From NCBI RefSeq assembly GCF_016086655.4, contig NC_052137.2, positions 1 through 64,000 of the forward strand: 64,000 nucleotides of DNA, written 5' to 3'. This document shows positions 10,497 through 20,530 of the stretch, one piece after another. Source of the stretch: Lepeophtheirus salmonis. Taxonomy: Eukaryota > Arthropoda > Copepoda > Siphonostomatoida > Caligidae. The notes under the pieces were generated by a model. It saw nothing but the letters and a program-made list of their open reading frames with translations. It searched no databases and was not told the DNA's origin. A program made the translations under genes and the position numbers. How positions within the stretch are numbered: position 1 is the first letter of the stretch; each line of letters starts with the position of its first letter.

Positions 10497-12300
10497 TAAT
10501 TTTTGTTTCTTAAAATGTGTGTTTTTTCTTTATTGGGTTGGTTACTTCCGCAAACAGCCCTTTAAGAAGGATTGTATATTAAAACTACAAAATCAGAAAA
10601 GATATGGCTTTTGACATAAGATTGATTATTGATGACAGAAAACTTGGTAAAGGAAAAATGGAAATATCAAACTTTTTCGGCAAATTTTTAATATAGGTAG
10701 AATAAAGCATTCAAAGGCGAGGGCCACCCTTAAATATTTACTAAAGTCAAAGATATTTGCACATTTAAGTTTGATTCTAAATGGACAAAATGGCAGGGTG
10801 AGAGTATTAAAAGTACTCTATTGATTGCTAAGGGAACCCCTAATTTATATATTTTTACTTCCATTGTTTGAGTTAATAAACTTTATAATCAACCTATAAG
10901 TGAATCTTTTCAATTCGTGTACCTATTCTATTAAATTGTATACACGCTTCGTGTATGTGCATATGTATAAATAAGTACAATATCGAAAAAGCCACCAAAT
11001 CAATTGAATACTCTCTCTCTTAACAAATGAACTTAACGAATAAAACAATAACCTTTAATTGCAAGAGAAGGGGGAAATTGAATAATACCAGCTATAATGT
11101 TGTTTGTTTCAGAGGGACTAAAAACGTACTTTTATATGCCTATGGATGTATAAGTAGACTAATAAATTAATTACCTTGTATAACTATATCTATCTACATA
11201 AAGCAACATTTGTCTATTTGTCAGTGGAGGAATCATTATTAGTTGGGGTGTTAATATCTTAGAACCGCATGTCTCCGCAATAACAATGTAGTAACGAGCG
11301 TGTGTAGCTAATACTCGGCGTGTTATATTAAAAAGAAAAAGAGAGTATATATATATTTTATATTTAGGGTGGTCAATCCTAAACTTTTGCATTTTGTGAA
11401 AAAAACAACAACAACGAACACGAACATGTTACAACTGACATTTTCAAAAATATTTGAGAGGAGTGAGCTTAGCCGTCATGACGTTTTAATAGATCAGCTG
11501 TTATATACTTTGAAATGTAGGAAATAAACACAAATCCCACTCCGAATCAAGCAAGGCTATATAAAGGAATTACTTCGTTTTTGATCCTCCTTTCATTCCA
11601 ATAGGGACTTATAACCTTGGCTCGACAGCTATGCTAGCACTTGGCTAGTAAAAAAATAGAGGGAGTTGTCCAGGGTGGTCTGTATCAGATCCGTTTGGCT
11701 ACGAAATGCCCATTAGTAAAGAGGAAATCTGTGTAAAGAGGAAATCTAATTATAACGATTAAAACAAGAAAAAAAAAGTTTGAAGCTCCTTCTTCTTTTA
11801 TTTTTATTATTTAATAAGTCGTGGATGAGTTAACATCTCCCTCAAAAATAAGTATTCTCGCCTATTTTTGGTATAAACTGATATAAAATACATTATTTAA
11901 TGTAAATATATAGGAATTTAAATATAATTTTCATATTTTACCTGAACTAATCTTATTTTAAATGTAGAGATTCACGGACACACCAATGAATGGATTTTGC
12001 AGGAACTTTCATGTAGATCGTTTAGGTTCAAGAGGTTCTATAGGTAACAATTTTTATTGTCCTTCAAGGCCATGGCGGCCTTAAATTATCATTTTTCTAA
12101 AACGAATATTTCTTAACTAACAAATTACTACTTCACGTAAAACAAAAAATAAATACTGTAAAATTCTAAGAATTATTCTCGGTAAAAATTCTAATGTAAC
12201 TTTTCACACTTTTTTTAAGGACATTATAAGGATTAGAGAAGAAGAAAAAGAAGAAAGAATAAGTAAAAGGATTTTTGACCATAACATGACAGTTAAACGA
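10497..12300. other. AT-rich stretch without a recognised gene
   Basis: No coding sequence was recognised. A CT-rich dinucleotide stretch near 11010 and the TA-rich tract near 11350 are simple sequence. The segment around 11615-11660 shares short strings (GCTAGCACTTGGCTAGTAAA) with 13340-13420 and 31395-31500, so it may belong to a transposon end. Confidence 0.35.
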
Positions 12301-12519
12301 GCACCATCATCGCTGGATTTGAACCCGTTGGACTTTGTTGTGTGGGGAACTTTGGAGAGGGAGACTAACCGGACATCTCACCCAAACTTGGACTCCCTGA
12401 AGGCTGCCACTGTAAAGGAGTAGAACAACTTGTCCAAAAAGTTCATCATCAACTCCTGCAAGGTTTTCCGCCGCTGTGTGGAGGTTGTGATTGCTGTTGA
12501 GGGCAGACATATTGAGTGA
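12301..12519 (+). pseudogene. Mariner-type transposase C-terminus
   Basis: One frame gives the last part of a mariner-like transposase: SSLDLNPLDFVVWGTLERET, containing the third catalytic aspartate within NPLDF, then NLDSLKAATVKE, a TAG stop where tryptophan would be expected, and a normal ending EGRHIE with TGA. The N-terminal and central parts are gone. Codon content is much richer in G and C than the flanking DNA, marking the boundaries clearly. Confidence 0.75.
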
Positions 12520-12754
12520 ACATGCTCACAAAGGTCGTGTCTCAAAAGTCACTTCAAAATGATTTATCAACAATAAAATTATTTATATTTTTCTAAAATC
12601 AGTCATTCAGTCCACGTTTTGCCTCCGAACCTTGTATATCAAAACGAAAAATATTATTAAAACTAGTACATTTAATTACAGCTAACGTTAATACTAACAT
12701 CAGCAGGAAAAACAAGTTTACCCTATCCAGGAGCTCCTCAGAAGCCAAAAAGAA

Positions 12755-13110
12755 ATGAAAACGGAAAACAGAGCAGGAGCGAGGTCAGTGTCCTGTACAG
12801 AACAGAACGACAACTTCTTCATCGCGTGCCATGGAAACTGAAGAGCAGTGAGGTCGCCATCTTGCCCAGAGCAGAACAAATTATTTTTCATCCCGTGCCA
12901 CTGAGACAGAGGAGCAGCGAGGTCAGCGTATGCCGAAAATAGTAGGATATCTGCCTCATCGCGTACCATGGGGGCAGAGAAAAATGATGTAGGTGTCTAA
13001 CCAATAAAAACAACCACTTTCTGATTGTGTGCTATGAAGACAGAGAAGCAGCCCAGAAAAGAAGAACCACTTCAGGACATTAATGACAGAAAATCTTTGG
13101 AATGACCTAA
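12755..13110. repeat. Degenerate minisatellite, about 68-bp unit
   Basis: Four to five diverged tandem units. The landmark ATCGCGTGCCATGG-like string occurs near 12821, 12889, 12957 and 13023, giving spacings of about 68, 68 and 66 bp. Each is followed by a CAGAGGAGCAGCGAGGTC-like block. The array is GC-richer than its surroundings. The open frames through it on the minus strand are shadows, since 68 is not a multiple of three and no domain is seen. Confidence 0.65.
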
Positions 13111-13611
13111 ACGGAGAGCCTACAGTTCCAGGCAACACCAGACCACCTATCGTAGTAATTATTATATTAAAATTTCAATTTTAGTTGTTATTTTATTAAG
13201 AAAAAATTGTATTTCACATAAAATATATTACTTTCCTTTTGTACTCCCAAAACTTACCTTATTTTGAGACAAAAGTACCTTCATTCTAGTCCTTTGGAAG
13301 TCTAAAAAGGATCCAATATTTGTGGGATTCTGTGCTAGTAAATTTTTCACAAAGCTAGTAAATTTTTAGACGTAAGCCTTGTTGGCTAGTGGCTAATTTT
13401 GAAGACTGTGGAGCCCTGCTTATAACTCCCCAAGAAAATTTCTGCGTTACTCCTCGGCAATCATTCGCATTGGAACCCTCACTCTTGGCTACGTTTTATA
13501 CTTACATGTAATATCCTCAAAAATGAAATAATTATGATATTATTTATAGATTGTCAACAATAAAAATCTTGAACGCTTAAAAACATCATAGGATTTATAA
13601 CCCATAACATA
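13111..13611. other. No recognised gene; possible transposon-end debris
   Basis: Contains repeated GCTAGTAAATTTTT strings at about 13335 and 13355, then TTGGCTAGTGGCTAATTTTG. Related to segments near 11.6 and 31.4 kb. No gene is seen. Confidence 0.35.
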
Positions 13612-14153
13612 CAGGTGCGCGCGTCTAAAACTGAAGACTCCTTTAAATTTGACGTCATGTACATATTCTTTATTTTATTGAGCTGAACCTGGTTTCTACT
13701 TCGAGGCAAGGGTCTTGACTAGTTATAAACAAAACTCCAGCAAAATCTAAATAGCAACAGTGAAACAACAGCCGATAATATGAAGATACGTCGAGTTACA
13801 ATTTTGGAACTTTCCGCACGGGGAAAAACTCCCACTGAAATTGCCAAGGTTCTGAACTACAGCCTCATAACCGTTTACAGCGTAGTAGCCAAAGGGACTC
13901 CTGAGGCGACCACAAGTTCTAAGTCAAGGCGTCGAAGGTTGGACGAAATGGTTGCTGCCGTGAAAAAGTATGTCGAGGACAATAGAGGCAAGGTCACCAT
14001 CAGCGGCCTCTCCAGGGAGTTCAACGTCAGCAGAAGGAGCATGGACCGGATAGTTAAGAAAGATCTTGGGCTTAAGGTCTACAAGAGAACACCTCGTCAA
14101 GCACTCAAGCCTTAAAATTTAAAGGAGTGTGCAGTTTTAGACGCGCACACTTG
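13612..14153 (+). mobile_element. Mariner-type deletion element retaining only an HTH gene
   Basis: A 542-bp element bounded by inverted ends. The left is CAGGTGCGCGCGTCTAAAAC, the right read inwards is CAAGTGTGCGCGTCTAAAAC, with two differences over about 22 bp. TA dinucleotides flank both sides (13610-13611 and 14154-14155), as expected of Tc1/mariner target duplication. The whole catalytic domain is absent. The reading frame inside is intact and ends about 10 bp from the right terminal repeat. Confidence 0.85.
13780..14115 (+). CDS. Stand-alone transposase DNA-binding domain (111 aa)
   Basis: An uninterrupted 111-codon frame. Residues about 3-35 form the first helix-turn-helix (RRVTILELSARGKTPTEIAK, then NYSLITVYSVV). 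A basic linker follows (SKSRRRRLDEMV). Residues about 65-95 form a second HTH (VTISGLSREFNVSRRSMDRI). The protein ends LKVYKRTPRQALKP at a natural stop. These are the paired DNA-binding helices of mariner-type transposases, with none of the three catalytic aspartates. If expressed, it could bind the element's ends without cutting and might interfere with active relatives. That role is inference. A decayed relative lies at 57835-58521. Confidence 0.7.
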   Translation: MKIRRVTILELSARGKTPTEIAKVLNYSLITVYSVVAKGTPEATTSSKSRRRRLDEMVAAVKKYVEDNRGKVTISGLSREFNVSRRSMDRIVKKDLGLKVYKRTPRQALKP

Positions 14154-14532
14154 TATATCTATATTATCAAAGCAAAGTTGGTTTGTCTTTTTGTTTGCTC
14201 ATCAATACCAGATAACTATGGTTGCCAATATTAGCTAAGTTACGGTGAGTGTAAAAACCATCCCTGAGATAATGTCATAAGAAATTCTGGTAACTTTTTA
14301 AAAAGATCACATAACTATATTTAGGATCAAGTATAGTGCTCCTTGCTCAATAATAGGTTAGAATATCAACCTAGCGGGAAGTAGTTAATTTTAACACATA
14401 ATTTGGTAATTTTCGAGGTTTTGTAGAATAGAGGTTAAGTTCCAAATTTCAGCTTTCAAAAGATATTTATTTTCATCAAATCCGACAACAACAAGTTTTT
14501 AAATGTAAGTAAAATGACAACGAGTTGTTGAC

Positions 14533-14763
14533 TCACTCCACACCCGGACTAACAGTGCCCTCCATTTCTGAGATTGTTTCATACGGAAAGTACTTGTTTA
14601 TGAGGTGAAGAAGAAGATCATAATTTCTAAAGTCTGGAGAGGAAGCCAGGGAGTTGAAGGTAGGAAAAAATGAGGATCCCGGATTTTCTTGTTGGATTGA
14701 GGACAATCCAACAAGGTTAATGTGGAACATTTCAGGGGAGTTGAATGTCCCGGAAGTCACAAT
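14533..14763 (-). other. Possible exon of an unidentified gene
   Basis: A minus-strand frame preceded by an acceptor-like ACTTAG and containing a donor-like GTTAGT near its end (after EMEGT). The peptide includes FNSPEMFHINLVGLSSIQQE and PDFRNYDLLLHLINKYFPYE. It is richer in G and C than the flanks and has no internal stop. No domain was recognised. It could be one exon of a host gene or part of an unknown transposon protein. Confidence 0.3.
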
Positions 14764-14859
14764 GCTAAGTACGGTGACGGACCTTGGTATTCCCTGATAT
14801 GTCAGAAAGAAACATAGGCTACTTATTGAATTGACCTAAATAAACAGACTGAATAGGTG

Positions 14860-15117
14860 AAAACGGGTTATTAATTGCCCTTCCAACTATTGGGCCCTTC
14901 ATTTACTGATTATGCTCCCCTAGATTATGAAATTTGGGCTGTATGGAAAGTAGAGCATGTGTCAACCCCCACTCGTCTGTCAACACAGTTAAAGCTCCTG
15001 TTGAGGAGCAATGGGATAACATACCAGACGACTATGTTGTCAGGGTCTGCAGTGCCTTCAGAGCCAAAATTGAAGCCATGGTTGAGGCAGAAGGTGGACA
15101 TGTTGATGAATAAAATT
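14860..15117 (+). pseudogene. Tc1/mariner transposase C-terminal fragment
   Basis: Starts near a YAPLDYEIWAV block (equivalent to the NPLDY region of transposases). It continues with VSTPTRLSTQLK, shifts frame, then shows FRAKIEAMVEAEGGHVDE and a stop. The ending IEAMVEAEGGHV is characteristic of these transposases. The first two catalytic residues are absent. Opposite-strand sequence at about 15340-15150 (MSLKIVITTKYTSKEIIYLV) may be the N-terminus of another copy, less certainly. Confidence 0.6.
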
Positions 15118-15349
15118 TGAAAATTTAAATAATGGTGACATTCACAGCTATAGTCACATTCGTCATGGAGAGATCGGGCTGCTCTTTAAATGTTTCGAAC
15201 ACAGCTTCAGTAGTCAATTTTCTTGCACAATCACTTCAAGGGCCTTCTACAAGATCCTCACCCTTATCCTTCACGAGGTAGATGATTTCCTTTGAGGTAT
15301 ATTTGGTAGTAATAACTATTTTTAGGGACATTCTGGTGACAAACAAGAT

Positions 15350-15959
15350 TGCAATTTTTTGCTTTTGCTGTTCTTGCAACATGATAATCAACTATAATGT
15401 TTTTATTTTAGCATAAACTAGAAGAGAAGACTTCAGGATCTCTGTAAGAAGGTGGAATTATCAAAATGTTGTAATATAGGCGGAGCTAATTTTGTCAAAA
15501 CTCTTTCACTAGCCTCTATTGCATTACCGAATTAGCCTCTATTATAACCAAATAGCCTTTTATGTCACTAGGAACTCTTCCTTCATATTTATTTTAATTG
15601 AGATAACTAATTAAGAAGTCATTTTTACCACATTACAATTAGATTAAGGGGAATCCTCTCATTATGAAAATCCCTATGCTAATGAGATCTACTTTGTTTC
15701 TTTTGAGGAAAACAAGAGGAAATTGAAGCCAGATCAGAAGCATCAAACAAAATAAGTAATAAAGACATATTGAATTACTACATCAGGCCTTTTCTCTCGA
15801 ATATCAAAAACTATTTATTCAACATTTTTTATAATTAATATACTTTACTTTTAATTAGCTTTTATAATATAAAAGATAACTGCTCACAAAATTATTTCTG
15901 TTACTCTCCATTTTTGATAAGCACACTCACACGTAACTGGTGCTGTGTTTTGTATTTGT
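15350..15959. other. AT-rich stretch without a recognised gene
   Basis: Nothing recognisable on either strand. Confidence 0.4.
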
Positions 15960-16160
15960 CCATTTCAGTCCTAGGATCGGTCCTTCGAACTGTCACTACT
16001 AGAACCAATTAAAAAAAGAAGAAATAAAGTTGAGGGATGTCCTCGTGGACGGAACTATATATATTTTATGACTCATATAAAGGAGTGAAATGGATCTAAC
16101 CGAGACTCAAAACTCCACGGGACTGCAGCCTTCAGTCTCAAATGAGGATCAACACCACAC
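15960..16160 (+). repeat. Dispersed repeat, inverted copy of 6860-7060
   Basis: Aligns with the reverse complement of 6860-7060 for about 190 bp. Both copies share the block AATTAAAAAARGAAGAAATA, then AGTTGAGGGAYGTC, and both end in a CAAMACCACAC-like string. The copies have drifted by substitutions and small indels. Confidence 0.6.
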
Positions 16161-17057
16161 GTAAAAACTTGAAATACTGATACAATTCATATGTGTTCTG
16201 TCCTCAAGAATGAATTAATAATAATAAGAGTTTAAGAAAAAAAAATATATATGTCGGGATGACTAATGGGTATTTTAAGTCTTAAGAGCGTTCAGAAATA
16301 AAAACAAACAAATTCATTTTCACATAACTTATTTTTAATTCAAATCTTAACATAAAAATGTCCATGGGTTATGATATATATAAGATGCTAATAACAAACC
16401 GAAATAGTGATCTTTGTATATAGCCACATAGTTACAATATTTCATTAATATTATTCATTTTTATTTCTTATATAAAAAATGTTTATATGATTTACATCAG
16501 GGATCACTATCAGTGGACCCTGAATACACGTTCAATTTTTATGCACATGCCTGTAATATTTAATTAATACGACTACACAGTATTTTTTTAATCAAAATAT
16601 TTTTATGATATACATCATGGAGCGCTTTACGATTGCAGTCTGTGACTAGCTTTCATATATGTGTAGAAGCAGCATAAATATTATGAAAATACTTTTTGCG
16701 AGAACTTATTCTGTAAAATTAATTTTTGTACTAGATACTGTTCTTCTAATTGTAATTGGGATATTTTTTGATTAATTTAATAAGAGCCCCGCTATTTAGG
16801 ATTATATTTTAGCAGTAATGATGAATTAATAACGCTTGATTTCTTATGCGAAAAGTTGGGATAGAAAGAGAAAAATAAATTTAATTTAAATTGATAGCAG
16901 ACATAGGTACTGAAATTATTATTTGACAACATGGATAAAATTATATTTAGGATATAAACTGACAATGAACATTTTGAAATTATTCATTTCCGATTTCAAG
17001 TTGATTATAAAATTCCCCGCTTTATTAACTTAGAATTTTGTTAGAATGTTATTATTC
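16161..17057. other. AT-rich stretch without a recognised gene
   Basis: Two sub-segments near 16480-16530 and 16590-16640 share a TTTATGATWTACATCA string, hinting at an old local duplication. No gene is seen. Confidence 0.35.
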
Positions 17058-17400
17058 ATTATGGAGGCTTTTTGCCCGAACAACAGCCCTGAACCTCTTG
17101 AAGTCTCTAGTGCAACTGGTACGCACGTTTTCTCCTGGGATATCCTTCATTGATGCCTCAACAGACCTTTATTTGTCCTAGGAATGACATTAATCTCTCT
17201 CTTCACCATACTCTAAATGGCAAAATCTAAGGGATTACAATCTAGTGTGAAAGGAGGCCAGAAGTGATCAACATTAGCTAAACACCTCTCCTGAACAAAG
17301 TTTTGTGGTGTATGCCAAAGCAACACCCTGAAGAAGATAGGGACCCCATTAAACTCCAGCTAGATTCAGGGCAATACCTTTGCTCTAAAACCTAACTTTT
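17058..17400 (-). pseudogene. Tc1/mariner transposase fragment (C-terminal half)
   Basis: Read leftward from about 17340, the sequence resembles the block around the second catalytic residue (AYTTKLCSGEVFS). It then gives a decayed equivalent of the WPP..LD.NPLDFAIW region with a stop at the tryptophan, then KREINVIPRTNKG, and ends near a LFGQKAS string. Several stops and frameshifts are present. It is a short dead relic. Confidence 0.5.
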
Positions 17401-18091
17401 ATTAATTTAATGGGACACTGTACTGTACTGCCTTGCCTTATTTTTGTTTTGATAATAAAAATGTATAAACTTTGAAAAAAAAAGTACAACATTAATGAAC
17501 AAATAAAATCAATAAAGTGATAATGTCAAGTCAAATCATTACTTATTTAATCAAGTATTTTTTACTATTTTTGAGACCAAACATCTCTAAGCACTGATTC
17601 CTACGAAAAGATACCTGTTAGTAATTAAAACACATTATGTATGGAGATCGGTTCCCCTTAGTTCAGCAACCAAGGGAACAATTCGAATATAACCAGCAAA
17701 TCAAGAGAGAATATTCCATTCTTAATAAATAGTAACTGTATGATAGGAATACGTCCTTCATAACAACTCAGAAAATTACGCTAAAAGTAATTAAATATAG
17801 GTTTGGATTTTAGTTTAGAATTTACATTTTATAATACATTTCTTCTTGTAAACATTAGAATATAATTTACTTAAGATAAATAGTTAGATAGAGGTTATTT
17901 TATGCCAAATTTTACTTAATTTAAATAATTTCAAATCAGTTTTGGGCGAACATATATAGCTTATTTGTGTATTTATCACTCCTAAAGTCGATATTCAGGT
18001 ACATGGTAAATGTTGTGCATAGTTATTTTATTATATAATATGATAGATCGATCGATGCTGATAGATAGCAATGTTTAAAATACATAGAATA
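17401..18091. other. AT-rich stretch without a recognised gene
   Basis: No gene was recognised. A TGATAGATCGATCGATGCTGATAGATAG simple-sequence-like patch lies at 18038-18068. Confidence 0.4.
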
Positions 18092-19619
18092 CAGGGTGTT
18101 CACGATAAATTGGAACTATCTTAAAATTCAATCTGCTTGATAAAAATAGAATTTGGAGTGTATTTGTGTAATGTTCTAAGAACACCACCAACAGACGGAA
18201 GCAACGGACCGGAGTAAAGTCAATAAGAACACCTTTGGATTGGGGGTACAATCATACACTAAACATATATTATGTAAGGGATTACATTTAAAAGGATGTA
18301 CATACTATATAACTATTAAAATATACCAACTCGTAAAACACAAGGTACCTACCTATCTATTTAAAACAAATCCCTATGTCATGATTTAAAAGTAAATAAA
18401 AGACAATACATAACAATTTGTTAATATGAAAAAGTTAAACATGATATTAAACCATAAATTTGTTCAACATGTCCTCCCTCAGCAGCCACCATCTTCTCCA
18501 TCCTGCCCCTAAAGGATTTGCATGCCCTGATGACTTCCGTGGAATCGACAGCATTCCACTCCCTCGTAATGGAGCCCTTCAGGGCCGCAATGCTCTTGTG
18601 GCTGACCTCACACACCTCCCTCTCCAACTTCCCTTACCAATAGTAATCACACAGATTGAGGTCGGATGAGTTGGAGGGCCAGGTGTTGCGATCCCAGAAA
18701 GTGATGTCGTGGGAGTTGAAGAGGTTAGTTGTCCTCATGGCGATGTGTGCGGGCGTTGAGTCTTGTTGGAATATGAACTCCCTCCCAGCGGCCGTATCCT
18801 TCATCCAGGAGATGATGAACTCCTCCATAACTTCGCAGTACCTTATCGCGTTAACCCTTTCCTCGGGATTGAAGAAGAAAGGAGGCATCCCCCACCGGTG
18901 CTGCAGATGACACCCAGGGTCATCACGGAGGCCTGGAACTTTGTGGTGAAGACCACAGGGACCTCTTCTCTCTCCTTGGCAAGCCACCTGTCATTCTGGA
19001 CGTTGTAGCTTCTGTTGACAGTCCAGTTCTTCTCGTCGGAGAAGAAGATGATTCTTCCTCCACGGCACTTCGGGTCATTGAGGAGATGCTTACCGTTGGT
19101 GAGCCTGGTGGCCTTCATGGATGCAGTGAGGATGTGTGGCTTGGCCATTCGGTATGACCTGTACCCAAGGTCCTCATTCACAGCCTTCGAAACCAGCTGC
19201 TTGCTCACTCCACGGTTCTTGGCCAACCTCGACAAGGAAGTCCCCGGTGAAGCCTTGATGGACTTCCGGAGGCCTTCAAGGAAGCGGGAAGTGCGGATTC
19301 GGTCCCTTTCATGTTGTGGGCCTTGTGGCAGACCTTTCCCTCAACCTCCCAGGCATTGAAGACCCGGTACACCATGGTCTTGGGGTAGTTAAGAAGCTTG
19401 TAGATAGCAGAGGGTTTGTGTCCCGCACGAGCCAATTCGAGGATGGCGTCTCTCCTTGCTTGTTCCATGATGACTATTGTTTGTTGTCAAAACAATTCTG
19501 GGTGAGGTTATAGTGTATTGTTCACGCAACCTTTTATATTTGTATGATTTGACTCCGAATATCCACATTATGGATCTGGTTTAAGTTTAAAGTAGTTCCA
19601 ATTTATCGTGGACACCCTG
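18092..19619 (-). mobile_element. Near-complete DD37D mariner-type element
   Basis: The ends are near-perfect inverted repeats of 27 bp. The left starts CAGGGTGTTCACGATAAATT, the right read inwards starts CAGGGTGTCCACGATAAATT, and the pair differs at one position. TA flanks both sides (18090-18091 and 19620-19621). The 1528-bp length and one transposase reading leftward match a full-length Tc1/mariner element. It appears the youngest element in the window. Confidence 0.9.
18421..19468 (-). pseudogene. DD37D transposase with few lesions
   Basis: Starts at ATG 19468 with a helix-turn-helix (RRDAILELARAGHKPSAIYK). A second HTH carries NRGVSKQLVSKAVNEDLGY. The catalytic core shows SDEKNWTV with the first D, FQQDSTPAH with the second, and SSDLNLCDYYW with the third. 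Thirty-seven residues separate the second D from the D of CDYYW, the DD37D spacing of maT-type mariners. The C-terminus is MEKMVAAEGGHVEQIY. Reading it through requires two frameshifts (near 19310 and 18915), and there is an in-frame TAA right after CDYYW. This copy is therefore inactive, but the rest is well preserved. Confidence 0.88.
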
Positions 19620-19894
19620 TACCAAAATGTTAATGAATTATAACATCTTTGATCATATTCTTTCCTAAGATAAATTGCAATCCAGAACTTGACAAGAGTA
19701 AATAAAGAACATTTCTCTTCTTCCTTCATAAAATATACTATACAATTTAATCTCCTACAAGGTGAGGACTCAAACATTATAAAATTTGAAAAGCCGTTTT
19801 CACTTCCATATATTTTTATTTAGAGCCATTTTTATGTGATACTTTAGAAGCAAAAATTGGTAATTCAACAATTTTTTACACTATTTATTCAATA

Positions 19895-20500
19895 TGTCCT
19901 CCTCCATTCTGAATGATAGCTTCAATACGGGGAAGAAAAGAAACACAACTGGTCTTGATGAAGTCCGAGGACAATTTGTCCCACTCTTCCGTTATCACAG
20001 CCTTCAGGGCATCGATATTCGGGTGAGCAGTCTTGTTTATATTGCTCTCCTAGACACACTAAACAGCTAAGTCCACACATCTTTCACATCGGGTGAGGAC
20101 GAAGGCAAGAAGTCTGGCAGCCAGAAGACAGCCATGTTCTCCATGCAGAAATGATGCACCTTCTTGGACGTGTGTGCCGGGGCGCCGTCTTGGGTAAACA
20201 TATAGTTATCCCTAGAGAACGTGATCTTCAACCATGGCACGACATGGTACCTGAGGACCTTGTAGTAAATCTCTGTGTTGACTTTCTTGTTGGTCTTGAA
20301 GAAGAACGGAGGCATCTTGCTGCTGTCGGACGCCACAACGCCAAGGATCATGACCTGAGCTAGATGTTTGTTCCTGAAGGTTCCCTCTAGCTGAGCTCTT
20401 TTCAGCCAAGAAACAATCATTTTGCCTGTTCCAAACAGCATCCACTTGTCGGCGGCAAGGAGGATATCGGACCCCTTCTGCTGTTTTGCTTGTTCCTACG
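19895..20500 (-). pseudogene. Second mariner-type transposase, N-terminally truncated
   Basis: Same strand as the 18.4-19.5 kb transposase and only about 0.3 kb away. It begins around the first catalytic region, then shows QVMILGVVASDSSKMPPFFF, YMFTQDGAPAHTSKKVHHFC with the second aspartate, and DFLPSSSPDV before the frame breaks at the third-aspartate region. The C-terminus RIEAIIQNGGGHIE ends at a normal stop at 19895. The N-terminal HTH domains and the first aspartate are missing. It is clearly a different, more diverged subfamily copy, not a duplicate of its neighbour. Confidence 0.75.
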
Positions 20501-20530
20501 GCATTTTTGATTCCACAAAAACAAAACAAA

